In this document: piece by piece, positions 1 through 12,265 of the stretch | Position numbering within the stretch: the first letter of the stretch is position 1 | How the letters are laid out: every line of letters begins with the position of its first letter | Assembly (NCBI GenBank): GCA_016758965.1 | Contig: JAEPRB010000123.1 | Coordinates: forward strand, 57,694-121,693 | Length of the DNA stretch: 64,000 bases | Reading direction: 5' to 3' | Origin: Circinella minor | Taxonomy: Eukaryota > Mucoromycota > Mucoromycetes > Mucorales > Lichtheimiaceae | The notes under the pieces: model-generated | Seen by the model: the letters and a program-made list of their open reading frames with translations, nothing else | Told to the model about the DNA's origin: nothing | The model's database searches: none | Translations under genes and position numbers: made by a program

Positions 1-785
1 ATACATTATTACAAAAATATCGAACGTATGGTCCTATAAGTAGTCCTAATGATCAACGTAAAGTGGTTGAAAATTTAATCATAAAGACACCCCTACCCAG
101 TAATGAAATTTCACCATCCCCTATGGCTTCACCAACAACAACTACCAATCATAGTAAACGAGGATCTATTGTAGATACACGTCGATTATCTTATAGTTCG
201 ATTGCAAGTAATCATACTACAGGTATACCAAAACCTCCCGTTCATGGTACGCAAAGTCGTCGTGGTAGTACAAATACAACATCCAGTTCCAAACGATCTT
301 ATATTGCAAGATGGACAGGTGGACCTTTACCTCCAGCTGCACCACCACCCACGGATCCTCTTCCTCCATTACCATCCACAGAAATGAATAAACAACGAGG
401 TGTATCCAATGATACTAGTAGTTTATCTCATTTAGATTCACCTACTTCACTTTTATCTTTATCCTCATTAGTCAATTCTAATCACAAGATCATCCATCGA
501 TCCTCTATGGATTCTTCTTCAGAAATTATTTCTGTGGATGAAGAAGAAGCGTATCGTGAATTTACAGAACAACTTCAAACACGTTTATCCGTATCCAAAG
601 AAATTGATGAACTTCAAGTATGGCAACCTACGGATCTTGAAGAACTTCAAAAACGAATTGATGCCAAATGGGGTGATTTACAAGAGGATCAGGATGATCC
701 TCATAAACGTCATAGTTTAGCTACTTTAGCATCTAAAGATGGTGCTGCCTTTTGGAGAGGTATGAAAAAGAAATTACGCGTTTAA
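1..785 (+). CDS. C-terminal part of a Ser/Thr/Pro-rich protein of unknown function (5' truncated by window edge)
   Basis: The frame is open from base 3 to a TAA at 783-785 with no stop and no convincing start, so this is the end of a gene that begins outside the window. About 260 residues are visible. The first two thirds are low complexity, rich in Ser, Thr and Pro, with Arg-Arg-x-Ser type sites (RRGS, RRLS) that fit basophilic kinase substrates, and a Pro-rich stretch (PPAAPPPTDPLPPLP). The last 90 residues are charged and probably helical, and the protein ends in a basic tail (MKKKLRV). No catalytic domain is visible. I do not recognise the family. A regulatory or scaffold protein is possible, but that is only inferred from composition. 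Confidence 0.75.
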   Translation, partial: TLLQKYRTYGPISSPNDQRKVVENLIIKTPLPSNEISPSPMASPTTTTNHSKRGSIVDTRRLSYSSIASNHTTGIPKPPVHGTQSRRGSTNTTSSSKRSYIARWTGGPLPPAAPPPTDPLPPLPSTEMNKQRGVSNDTSSLSHLDSPTSLLSLSSLVNSNHKIIHRSSMDSSSEIISVDEEEAYREFTEQLQTRLSVSKEIDELQVWQPTDLEELQKRIDAKWGDLQEDQDDPHKRHSLATLASKDGAAFWRGMKKKLRV

Positions 786-2756
786 TTTTTTTTTACTTCA
801 TTCTCTCTTTTTTTTTAAAAAAAAAAAAAAAAAGATCCCTATCCTTTTTTTTTTTTTTTGTTTTAATTATTTACATCACTCCATCCCCTTCTTTCAAAAA
901 TACCCCCCCACACACACACATATATATATTCAATTTTGATTTATTTATTGTATTTTTTTTCTTTCTTGTTTTTGATTTTAATAATTTTTTGTTTATTTTT
1001 TTTTTATGACATTATTATCATCAATTTATTATTAAAAAAAAAAAAAAAACAATACATTTTGTTTTGTTTTTTTTTTTTTTTTGTCTACATTATTTCTCAC
1101 TGTTTTATTTATCCGCTTATATAATATTCTTGGGAATTAAAAAAACGTTTTTATAGTTTTAAAAAAAAATGTAAAAATAAAATAAAATAAAAGAATTTTC
1201 TCTTCATCAATACGTACAGTGGGAGAACAAATTACCGTATGGGTTCATGGATTCCCCACTTTCTATTTGATAAACAGTACAATAACACCCTATGTTTTTG
1301 CAAGATGATCCACCCCCCTCCCAAAAAAAAAAAAAAGTTGCGGAACACCCGGGAGGGTTGTCTACTGTATTCTAATGCGGATGAATCAGGATCTGATACA
1401 CCGTCATTCTTTTAACAACAACAACCATGATACGTAATAAAGCATCACCATCCACACCAGTAACGAGACAATCATAATAACAGCGTGTACATCAAACCTA
1501 ATATTATCAACAAGAAGGGTGATCCTAATACGGATAAGCAATAATATGGGAGAAAAAATTCTTTGAAAATTAAAAAAAAAATTACATTGTACGTACCATG
1601 TAAGTTATTTTAAATTATAAAAACGATCATTACGTTGTAAATACTATTTTTATATGGGATTCTATATACGTATGAACAGACATAAAAAGCTTTCACACTC
1701 AATCTATGTACATGCAAATAGTGATAAATAAGGATTGAACACTGTTGATAAATGATTAACATGGATAACTATACTATTTTTTTTTTTTTTGATGAATGCT
1801 ATACAATTATTATGATAAAATGAAGAGGGACTTCTTTTACCAGCTAAAGAAAAGTTAATAGATACAAAAGAGATACCTTTAATTTTTAATTATTCCAAAT
1901 GACCTTAGATGAACTTTTGAATTCGTGAATTCGTTGAAAAAGGTGAGGGGATAAGGATCGTTCGTTTAACATTGCTGAATGTTATATAGAACTATTTACA
2001 ATCAATGAACGCTTTTTTTTGTTCCGTTTGTCCTCCCCTCACACTTGTGGATGAAGAACAAAGTCTTTATATTTGAAATGTGTTGTTACACACACACACA
2101 CACACATAATGCATGCATAAATACATATTACAAAATGATATATATAAGTTTTTAATGTCTTGATCTGATAAAAAGTTCGATCTTTGTTAAGATCTTATAT
2201 TTCTTTTTCAAACAATTAGATTCTAAATAATAAAACGTATACTCTAATTATAAAAAACATGGTATTTATAATTATCTTTTTCTTTCTAACCTTTTCAATA
2301 TAACATGACGTTAATATCAAATACGTAATATAACCTTCTTTCCAACAACTTTACTTTTTTTTTAAAAAAAAGAGTTTACTATATCTATTTTTATAAACTT
2401 TTTTTTTTTTAGGTGTGTGAAAAAAAAAAAAAAGATCATTCTTCTTCAAATCATGCCTAAATAAAACGCCATTGGGGGGGAACCTTTCAACACAAAAACA
2501 AAAAAAAAAAAATGGCAGCTGACTTTACATTCTTTATCCCGAGAAACTTATTGTTTACATATCTAAGGTAACACATGAATTGACTTTTGAACAATAAATG
2601 ACAACAAACAAGAATGAGAGAGAGAGAGAGAGAGAGAGGGATATTTATATATATATATATAAAAGCTTGGCGTGGCTGAATAATTAAAGTTTTGATAACG
2701 TATTTTACAATATATAAAACTCGGGTACCTTGTATATACTCCAAAAATAAATAGAC

Positions 2757-2795
<39 letters not shown>

Positions 2796-3123
2796 GTGGT
2801 AAAAAAATATGAAATGTAGAATAAAGAATAATAATATATGGTTTCTGTGTTTTTACAACAAAGTTACAAAAAAAAAAAAAAAAGAGAGAAGGGAAAGAAG
2901 AAGAAGGGGGGGGGGAATAGGAAAATGAATGTGCATTGGTAGTTTTATATTTACGTTGAAGAAAATGGTGTATGAAATGTTTGGAAGTTTGGGTTAAAAT
3001 GTATAATAATATGTGCATTTATATATATATATATGAGAGTTCAAAGAGAGAGGGAAAATTAATGCAAATGAATGATAGTGAAGGGGTTATAGTATTTATT
3101 TTATATATATATATATATATATA
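786..3123. other. Intergenic stretch, no gene seen
   Basis: This 2.3-kb stretch separates two gene 3' ends. It holds long A and T runs, a CA tract near 2090-2106, a GA tract near 2614-2638, a run of more than 30 T at 2759-2791 and several TA tracts. The part at about 1200-1560 is less AT-rich and more complex than its surroundings, but I could not read a protein or an RNA gene in it. Open frames here are homopolymer translations. Confidence 0.6.
2759..2791. repeat. Poly(T) run of about 33 bases
   Basis: Uninterrupted T run read directly. It is one of the longest homopolymers in the window, with others at 10146-10175 (A) and 23893-23921 (A). Length may be unstable or affected by sequencing. 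Confidence 0.9.
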
Positions 3124-5145
3124 TTAGTTTTTGTTACGACTACCAATTTTCTTAATTTGAGCCTTAGATTCACCTTTAGGTAAAGCAAGACCTACTTTAA
3201 GATTACTTTGATCATAAATATGATAAAAATTATTCAAGAAGGCACCACCAAGAGACCATTCTTTTTCATTACGATTACCAACAAGAAGTGTATGACACAT
3301 TTCACCTTCTTCATCATTTTCTTTTATCCATAATGAAGAAGGTAATGACACTTGATAATGATCAAATGTAAAAGTTAAATCAGGTAATTTTTCACCTTCA
3401 CAACATTTGATATGATATGTATTCGATTCTTGATCCCATTGCGCTCCTATGCCTTGGTGTAACAATTCCACTTGACGCTCTGGACCCGTAATAAAATTAC
3501 CATTACTACTGAAAGAAGCTAATGATTTATGGGCCAATTTAATATCTACAAGATGACCCAATTTAACACAATTCATACGTGTTTTCCAATAAGGTGAAGC
3601 ACCATAGTCACATGTAGGTAATGAAAAATAAGCAATTTTGCCATCATAGACACTATGATCAATACCACCAAAAATGAACTCAGCTTCGGGTGTATTCCAT
3701 CGTTTTTTGCCATAAAATCCATTTTGGTTATTTGTCACCATACCGAATTGTTGTGAACCTTGACCATAATTAGATTGGAACGCGTTCTGGGCAAAACCAT
3801 TGGAATTGACAACTAAAATAAATTTGGGTTAAAAAAAGTTTTTAGTAAAAAAATATAAATCTCACATCATGGTTCCCTTTATTTTATTTTTCTTTCAACA
3901 GAAACTTCCCCCTCCCCTCTCACTCGTCTCTGTGTTAGGACGGGGGGGGGAGGAAGTAGTTAAAGGATAAGAAAGAAGAAAAAAATTGGATGTTCCAGAA
4001 CGTTTTCTTTTTTTTTTTTTCTTGTTAATAAAACTTACATGCACGGCGTTGAAGTGAATCTATTATAAATAATTTAAATTTTTGTTTGTTTGTTTATTTT
4101 TTTTTTTTTATAGTTAATAAAATGATATTCCTATGTAATTAAATGTATTAAAAAAATTATTTATGATATTTACTAGCATTTTTATCTGTAGCATTAAAGT
4201 TTGCGGAGCCATCTTCCGTGAAACCGCCGAGACCGAGGTAACCGACTAAAAAAAAAAAAAAAAAGAAGAGTTAGTAACCCCATTGGGGGGAATATATATA
4301 TATATTGGGGGAGGGGGGTTCCCATCATTCGAATATACGTACTATAAGCATCATCACCAATATTACTAACACTATAAGCTGCACCAAAAAGTTGATTCTC
4401 AACAGTGAGTCCAGCAACAGTAAGTGATTCCTATATAGTGTGGCTGTTTATTTAGTAAAGATTTCTTTTTTTTTAAAAGAAAAAGAGGAGAGAGAGAACT
4501 TACAGTATACAATTCAACATCAACACATTTTTCATCATCGAAACGAATAGAACGTTTTTCATCAAGAGAAAATGCTGTAGTTGAACCTTCAACATCATAT
4601 GGCGTATGTCCATAATCTCGACATGAACTACTATGACACTAAAATAAAAATAAGAAGAAAAAAAAAGAATAATGAATTAAATAACAGGTTTTTTTCTTTT
4701 TTTTTTCTTTGTTATTATTATACTATATTAAGTTATCGATTTTGGTTTAGGTTTATTGGGGATATGGGGGAGAAAGAGGAGGGGGGGATGGTTGTTTTTG
4801 ACGCGACTCGTTATTTTTTTTTTTTTGTTACCTTGGTAGAAGGAACCCATGATAAACTAGAAGATGTATCAAACATGACAGAGAAATCCTGTGGAGGAGA
4901 ACCAATTTTAACAGTTCCTACAAGCTAAAAAAAGAAATTATTATTTTTATTATTGAAAGTATTATTATTATTATTATTATTCATTTACATACCAAACCAT
5001 TATCAAAAGTCATTGGTTCATTCTTAATACCGGGACCTGTATTACTACGTCGATACATAGGAACGCGACGTAAAATGTCGTCAGCTTGAGTTGATGCACT
5101 AAATACACCAAGTGATGCAAGTAATAATAAATATTTATTGAGCAT
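3124..5145 (-). CDS. Secreted aspartic-protease-like protein (pepsin fold, A1 family) with a lost catalytic site; likely pseudoenzyme
   Basis: Seven exons on the minus strand: 4993-5145, 4832-4924, 4504-4638, 4343-4430, 4174-4245, 4039-4059 (21 nt) and 3124-3812. All introns are GT-AG and the sum is 1251 nt, or 416 residues. The N-terminus is a signal peptide ([18 protein letters not shown]). The pepsin fold is clear: [18 protein letters not shown] around Asp70, the ILGLG-like box as [14 protein letters not shown] and the TGP motif of the C-terminal lobe. Active pepsins have Asp-Thr/Ser-Gly twice. Here the first motif is DTS (70-72) and the second is SSN (289-291), so the second catalytic Asp is Ser289. 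The flap Tyr is also not visible. The frame is intact through seven exons, so this looks like a maintained non-catalytic relative rather than a decaying gene. That it lacks proteolytic activity is inferred. Confidence 0.85.
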
Positions 5146-5643
5146 TATTATTATTATTATTATTATTTTTTTTTTTTGGTAATATATATAAATATATGAG
5201 TGTTGGTCTAGATAGATAAATCGAAGAATAAAAAAAGAAAGAAAGAAAAATAAAAAAATAAAAAAGAAGGGGGGGTTTTTAGTGAATTTTGAAAAAGAAA
5301 CAGAAAAATAAATTTAGGGCTTCTTTTTATACGTTTTTTTGTTTGTTTGTTTGGGAGTACGTAAAAAAAAAAAATAGCTTTGTTTTTGTTGTTGTTGTGT
5401 TGTAGCACCCATTCAAAAAACTATCTTTTTTTAGGAACTTTCAACCCTTTTTCTTCCCCCCCCTCCTCTCCTCTCCTCCCCCCCCCCCGAAAGAAAATAC
5501 CCGCCATATTAATATATATGTTTTTTTTTTGCCTGTAAACTAATTGTTATATATATATATATATATAAAAGCACACTTGATTTTTAGTTATATAATTTTT
5601 TAAGGTACATATCTGATCTGTATATATATATATATATATATAT

Positions 5644-5679
<36 letters not shown>

Positions 5680-7276
5680 AGCTAAAAAAGAGTTAAAAAA
5701 AGGACTTTTTTTTTTTTTTTTATCTTATGGAATCTGGACTCTCTCTCTCTCTCTCTTTCTTTCTCAAAATAAAACAGTTTTTTTTTTCTTTGTGTTATTA
5801 TAATAGTTCATGGCTGATGATGTTCTCTATGAAATGTTGTCATGTGTTCACTCGGTAATCGGAGAGACTTGACATGCAAAAAAAAAATAGTTTTTTTTTT
5901 ACCATTGGTTTGGTGAATGCGTCATGCAAAATACTAAAAATATAATTTTTTATTTCCCGGCTTTTCAAACTTTTTTTTTTTTTTGGAGTGTCACAAGAAC
6001 TTTATGATTTCTGCAGCCAAAATCCTTTTTACTTTTACGTTACAGGAAAAAAAAAAAAAAGAGAGGGGGGAGGGAGTAGGAAAGAGGATAATAATAGTAT
6101 TTCTTTTAATAACACCCATGAATGAATAAGAGGATGGTTTTTTTTTTTAAAAAATGAATGAGAGAATAAAGTAATCTCTGTGGTTCTCTCTCTCTCTCTC
6201 TCTCGGGAAAAACGGTCTATTCCGTATTTTTTTTTTTTCATTGATGACGAGTTGTAAAATGGGTCTCCGCAACAACATCTTTTCTTTCTTTCTTTTATAA
6301 AATTGGTTAAAAAGAGGGTTGGAAAGAAAACCCTCAGCCTCTGATGTGTATTATGATAAAAGACATTTATGTTTATTTTTGGATAAGAAGATGAATGTAC
6401 GATTTTATTTCCTATGGTTAAAAAAGGTTTTGTTATGAGAAAAAGTTATTTTACACAACAACAAAATGATTTTCTTTTTTCTTTTTTTTTTTTTTTATGT
6501 CGATCCATTCTTTGTACTCACTTTTTTGATACTAAAAAAAATTGTACGTACGTAAATAATCTTGGAAACGGCTTTTTTATTTGTTATGGTTGGTTGGTTG
6601 GGGGGGGGAGGTGAGGCTTGTCCTATTTTCATTATTGAAAACAAAAAGTCTATGATCTATAGATAGTTATTTATCTATTTTTATTTGACAAGTCATGCTA
6701 CTATGTCAATTTTTATTATTAGCTTATATGGATTAAACAGTAATATTATGTTATATATATATATATTTGTTTATTTTACAAATAGTAAACTATTATTAAT
6801 ATTAATATTATTATTATTATTATTACTTTAACGACAGAGAGAAAAAAAACAAAGATAAGAAGTTGTAGATATAAGTATATATATATATATAAAGAAAGGA
6901 AACGAAAAAAAAAAAAACCCTAGGATGGAATATGTTTTGTTTAACATCCAATTTTCTTTTCTTTTTCTTTTATACTTTGACACAAAATAATTTCAAGATA
7001 GATGTAAGAAGAAAAAAAAAAAGGGGGGGGGGAAAGTGTGTGAGGAAAGGAGGAAGAAGGGGGTTGAAATGATGGGGTTTAGTTATGAGGAGGAGGAGGA
7101 GGAGGAAGAGGAGGAGGAAGAGGGGGGAAAAACAAAAGAGATAAGTGAAAAGGAAAGGAGAATCTCACATTTTTTTATATGAAGGAGAAAATAAAAAATT
7201 ATATTAGACAAGGAAAGAAAAAAAAAAGGTACAATTCACGTATATAAAAATAAAATAAAATAAAAACCATGTTCTC
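5146..7276. other. Intergenic stretch with dense microsatellites
   Basis: Upstream of the protease-like gene and downstream of the small GPI-type gene. It contains TA tracts (5555-5575, 5619-5644), a GA tract (about 5646-5677), a GGA/GAA-rich purine tract (about 7087-7125) and ATT repeats (about 6800-6823). No coding frame with non-repetitive sequence was seen. Confidence 0.6.
5646..5677. repeat. (GA)n microsatellite next to a (TA)n tract
   Basis: A TA tract runs directly into a GA tract with no spacer. A matching CT tract lies about 80 bases further on (5740-5756), so the two could pair in a transcript. Read directly. Confidence 0.8.
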
Positions 7277-8138
7277 CTATTGAAGCATATAACCAGCAAC
7301 AATGGCAGCCATACTACTTGTAATATAAAAGATATTATTTTCACCAAGTGAAGAAGCAGCACTCTTATCATCATTAGATGGAGAAGCTGTATTAGATGCT
7401 TGAGAAATAGATGCTTGAGAAGAGGATGGAAGAACACTGCTACTGGATGGAACAACCGTACTATTATTGAATTTAAATTAAGTTAACGTTTTTTTTTTTT
7501 ATCTGAATAAGAGTTTATAAAATAAGAATACTTTACACATTAGCACCAGGTTGAGAACAGTAAGTTGTCATTAAGGCAGCTTCAGTACCACGTTGAACAT
7601 CATCTGGACACGTATCCCAGCATGAAACTTTTGCTGTTTGCCACTATTTCACATTTTTTTTTTTTTGCTTTGTTTCTCAGCAAAAGATTGTTTATAATAT
7701 TTTGGATCTCTTTATTTCTTTTTTTTACATACCTTACAAAGACAAGCATAATCTAATAGAATAAGATGATTTATATTAGTTGGGAGACGTTTTTTTTTAT
7801 AGATAGAAAGGAGGAGTGGGAGGAGTGGGAGTTTATTGAATTCAAGGAGGATTAAGACAAAAAGTCTTTGTGAACCAAAAAAAAAAAAAAAAATATATTA
7901 TTTACCAGTTTGTTTACAAGTACTAAGATAATTATCTTCATTCGCTTTACATAGATCAAATCTATTTTAATAATAAATAAATAAATAAATAATTATAAAC
8001 TTGTTTTTTTTTTTTTTGAGTCGAGAATTCAAAATAATATCTTTACACTGTTTGAGCAGGACAAGTGGATTGTGCTTCAATTGTTTGAGTCAATGCAACC
8101 ATAGCAACAACAAAAGTAGAAATAGTAGTGAACTTCAT
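7277..8138 (-). CDS. Small secreted eight-cysteine protein with Ser-rich stalk and GPI-type tail
   Basis: Five exons on the minus strand: 8047-8138, 7906-7961, 7733-7752 (20 nt), 7537-7643 and 7277-7460, in total 459 nt or 152 residues, with consistent phases. The N-terminus is a signal peptide (MKFTTISTFVVAMVALTQTIEA). A domain of about 65 residues follows with eight cysteines, including CLCK and SCWDTC. A Ser/Ala-rich stalk comes next, and the C-terminus is hydrophobic (about the last 18 residues) after a small-residue region, as in GPI-anchored cell-surface proteins. The cysteine count recalls CFEM domains, but the spacing does not clearly match, so I do not assign that family. A role at the cell wall is inferred from architecture only. 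Confidence 0.75.
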
Positions 8139-10142
8139 GATTTAATTAATTGAATGTGAGATGTGTATAATTTATATAAAGAAAGAGATAGTAAAAAGAA
8201 AAGAAAGATACAGAGAAAGAGAGAGAGAGAAAAAGAAAGAAAAAAAGAAAGAAAAAAAGAGAGGAAGGGGTTGTTTTTTATAAGAAAAAAAAAAGTAATG
8301 TACTCCAGATTTCCAAAATTAGTAGTAACAGGAAGCGGATCAGGAGAGGTTTATTTGGGGACCAGGTCCTCTTTCAATAAATCCATCCCAATCTGGGTTA
8401 TCAATGTTTTTGTGTACGTACGTAATTTATAATATAAAGAATAAATTTGTACAAAAAAGATAAATTAAATTATTATTGTTTTCTATGTCAATAAAAATTA
8501 TAATTGTTACATGTTGTTGTCTTTTTGCGTCACATTGCGCTTTGGTTATAACCAATTTTGGGTTAAAAAAAAAAAGGTATTTGGGTTGCCTTCTCCATCC
8601 TTAAATTGATCATCTATTATATATAAACTGATAATTACGCACTATGTATGTATATCGCTTATTGTTTTCTTTCTCTTTCTTTCTTTTTATCACAACTTAT
8701 TAAAAAAGATTCACTAGAGGTGTGCATAAAAAAAAGATGTATCTTTCAAGTACGTATATATTATAGTTCTTCAGTATATAAAAGTATTTTCTGAATTTGG
8801 TAATACAAAGATATATTGACAAGTGTGTCACTTTTTTTTAAAAAATTTTGGTTACAATAGTAACACACATATCAAATCAAATGTATAAAATCATTTTTCA
8901 GTACTCATTTTCATTATAAAAAAAAAAAAAAAAGCAATCCATTATGTCATTCTGGGGGATTATCTAACAACTCAAAACAATAAGGAGGGGGATGGATGGT
9001 CAGAAAATCACTCTAATTTTATGACAAAATATATATATATATATATATATATATGGAATCTGACACATATTTAACAGAAACCATCAAAACACATGCATTA
9101 CACATTCAATTAAATAATCTCTCTTTTTACTTTCCTTTGTGTCACCTTTCACAAAATTAATGATCCAACTTTGTCATTTAAAACTGGTAGTTCAAAACCA
9201 AAAACTCTTTGTTTTTCTACTCTATGCGTGTACTTTCTTTACTTTTGGTATTCGGTACCTTTTTTTCAAAAAAAAAAAAAAAAAAAAACAATCCGTGTGA
9301 CATGTGGAATTGAATTTTTCTTTTTTGACTTATTTTCTTTGCGTTTGGAGGTATTTTTTAGTTTAATAAGTGTTTGACTACGTATTCAAGTGTACTTTTT
9401 TCATGTTGTAGATCAAAGTACTTTGTAAATATATAAATAATACACCACGTATGTAATTTTGTAAAATTAAGTTGAAACTTTGAATAGAAATTTGATGTGG
9501 TGTGAGTTTATATATATATATATATTCAGGGAACATGACATCTAAATCCACACAAAAAAAACGAGGATCAGGTCAATTATTTAATTATCAAAAGACGAAA
9601 AATATTTAGTTAAAATTATTTTGGGGCTATTTAAATACTACGTATGAGCCATGCCAGAAATAAATACAGCAGTACTTTGACTTTGCTGAGACAATAAGAA
9701 CTGTCTTAATTATATATGAATGTATGTTACATTTGGTTTGTCCCAAGAGATTGTATAGCTGTACTCTCATGATTAAATCAATTCAAGTATTAGTGTTGCT
9801 ATTTATTAGTGGACTACGTAGAAAACCAAGATTTGTAAATGTGACTTGAGAGTGTCTGGTTGTGCTTTATAGAATATATCCTTACCATTAACGTAATTGT
9901 TCAATCGATTGAGTTATATTTGTCTATTTCTGGGTTATTTTATTTGAATGCTTGACGGATAATAAATAGGAGTTACAGCAATATATTTGTCCAATTCTTT
10001 TCTTTTTTTTGGTTACTTGTAGCTCCCATTAGCAAACAAGCGTCGTGTACTTTATCTGATTAGTAATAATGAATCTAAACTATGGACATTGTCGTTCTTT
10101 GTGCTAACAGTGTCAATGTTTATATCACTAGCAATCTCCCGA

Positions 10143-10177
<35 letters not shown>

Positions 10178-10490
10178 TGTCTCATTCGATTTTCGTAATT
10201 TCAGAGCATTTTTTGACTATAAGAGATGTTGATGGTGAGTATCTTTTTTTTTCTAGCTTTATTATCCAATGGCAATGATTCTTTCAAGTTACGGATAGTT
10301 TGAGTTATCCAAGGGTCATCATGGACCTAGATGTTTTTTTTACCGTGCCTATTTTTTTTTTTTGATCCAACCTACGTACAAGTTAAAAAAAAATGAACGT
10401 CAAGACAAAGAATGAATAAATACTTTTTTAATTTTGATATTTACGTATACTTGGTAGTTTTTTGTATTAAAAACACATACATCAATAGTA
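8139..10490. other. Intergenic stretch, no gene seen
   Basis: About 2.3 kb of AT-rich DNA upstream of the small GPI-type gene, with GA-rich (8205-8265), TA (9030-9054) and poly(A) tracts. The A run at 10146-10175 is 30 bases. No coding frame, tRNA or structured RNA was recognised. Confidence 0.55.
10146..10175. repeat. Poly(A) run of about 30 bases
   Basis: Uninterrupted A run read directly. It lies about 300 bases from the edge of the decayed higher-GC block that follows, so it could be the tail of an inserted retrocopy, but no matching insertion boundary was found. Confidence 0.85.
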
Positions 10491-11830
10491 TGTCGTAATC
10501 GGTCCTCTGCTAACATACAATGAGTGGCCCCAGCACCGAAACGACCCCAAACTTTCGGATTATGTTCTGGTGTACACCTCTTTCAAGAGAATTCGTACCT
10601 CGTCTGCTCACTGCAGTGATACGTAGAAAGATGATCTTTATCAACCGGCCCCCTTCCATTTCAAAGTATAATAAAGGTATTTTCTTAGTGGGTCTGATCA
10701 CTTCTCCCATACCGTATCGCTTTTAAAACATGGTGAGCTTGCTTTTCATGCTTCGTGGTCATAAAGAAGAGGTCTTTGATGGGTGGTATCACATTCTAAT
10801 GGACACCTATTCAGCAAAAAGATGTTGAACAACAGGGTATACATCTTCAGGTTGAGGAACTGTTCTTCTACATCGGCGCAAATATTCCCAAGCAGGATTT
10901 TTAGTTAGCAATGTAATCCCATGAACGACTGATTGTTCATACAGTCTTCACGATTGGCAAACAAAGATAGTATCTCGAAAAGCGACGTTTAAATTCCTTA
11001 GCTTTTTTGGAACTTTGATCCTATCTATGAGATGGAAAATATCTTTTAAAATTCTTTGGATTATGGGACTGGGTATATTGCTGTTCTGATGTCAACGTTG
11101 GAAGATACGCATTGCTGTAAAAAAAAAAATTAATTCATGCGCCATTGGTATATCATTGGAATTCATTGTCAGATGAAGAAGACAATATAGCCATGGATAC
11201 TGTTTTAATATCATTTCGTCTCTCTATTCATCAGAATTATATGTTGTACGTATGAGGAACTACGGAGATATCATTTTCACTTGGTATGAAAGGATGGTCA
11301 GGTTTGGTATATATGGATCATTTCGATACAAAGTAGAGAAATTGGGACTGGGAATAACAAAAGGAGGGGCATCCAAATTCTGACAAAGGTTTAGTTTCAC
11401 CAGGAATTCCCCCAGCTCTTGTGACAGTAAAGGGTATCTCTTCCGAATGGGTTTTGATTATCTTGAATCCCTTGTTCAGCAATAGGACCCAATGTTACAG
11501 GACTTTTCAAGAGAGTGGAAAGAACAATGGAGACGACCCGTGGGTATATAATCTGGAAGAAACTTTTTTTTTAAAAAAACTTCAACTATTTTAAATGATG
11601 CCCAAGCACCTGATTCTCTTCTAATGCGCTAGATTCCCCCACCCCTCAATCACTTGAATCTTTAGACAATGGACCACTAAACACAACTGTAGATATATGG
11701 AATAGACCCAAATTGTCATCTCAATAACGTGTCCCATTCCAGAGCCCATTGCCCAAGCTATACTATAATCACAATGACACTTTTTTAAGATCACACCTTT
11801 TTTTGACATATCGACGCGTTTTCATCTTGA
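10490..11830 (-). pseudogene. Decayed coding relic, family not recognised
   Basis: This block is visibly less AT-rich and less homopolymeric than the flanks and reads like worn coding sequence on the minus strand. Protein-like pieces occur in all three frames and are cut by stops and frame changes. Examples are WALEWDTLL (about 11750), APPFVIPSPNFSTLYRNDPY (about 11360), NPAWEYLRRCRRTVPQPEDV (about 10850) and VWGRFGAGATHCMLAEDRLR (about 10540). The order of the pieces suggests one long protein read from 11830 down to 10490. I cannot name it. It could be a broken copy of a cellular gene or of a transposon protein. The lack of clean introns with consistent phase favours a pseudogene. Confidence 0.45.
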
Positions 11831-12265
11831 ATAATACTATGCATGGAGACATTATTGGATATTTATATAAAAAAAAAATGGTATAGGCTATTTTTCATCA
11901 TTTACGTTTTTTTTTTAAGACTGTTGGAATCATTTATAAAGCTGTACTATGTTTTTGAGAAAAAAAAAAGAAGAAGGTTTATTACGTATTAATTAAGAAG
12001 TTTCGAGCTAATAGATTAAATTTTTATACAGACAGTTTTGAAAAAAAAAAGATATATTTTATTTTTAATTTATAAATATATTTAGACACACTATAAGATA
12101 ATAAATATAAAGAGGTTATACAATAGAATTATAATATGATAAATGATACTAGTGATAGCCACGACGAAAGTTATATTTAATGTATATTTTATCCTTTTTG
12201 ATTTAAAAGATAAAAAAATTTTACTGGCTAGTACAAAGTAGTAACATAATAACCTTCTTTTGGTT
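11831..12265. other. Intergenic stretch downstream of the lipase gene
   Basis: AT-rich sequence between the relic and the lipase stop codon, likely including the lipase 3' UTR. Nothing else was seen. Confidence 0.5.

Noticed and set aside
752..1124. Overlapping open frames of Phe/Lys/Ile after the first gene
   Set aside because: They translate T and A homopolymers and have no non-repetitive content.
5446..5490. Short C/T-rich palindrome-like tracts as a possible CRISPR or structured RNA
   Set aside because: No repeat-spacer regularity; simple homopolymer and microsatellite sequence in a eukaryotic genome.
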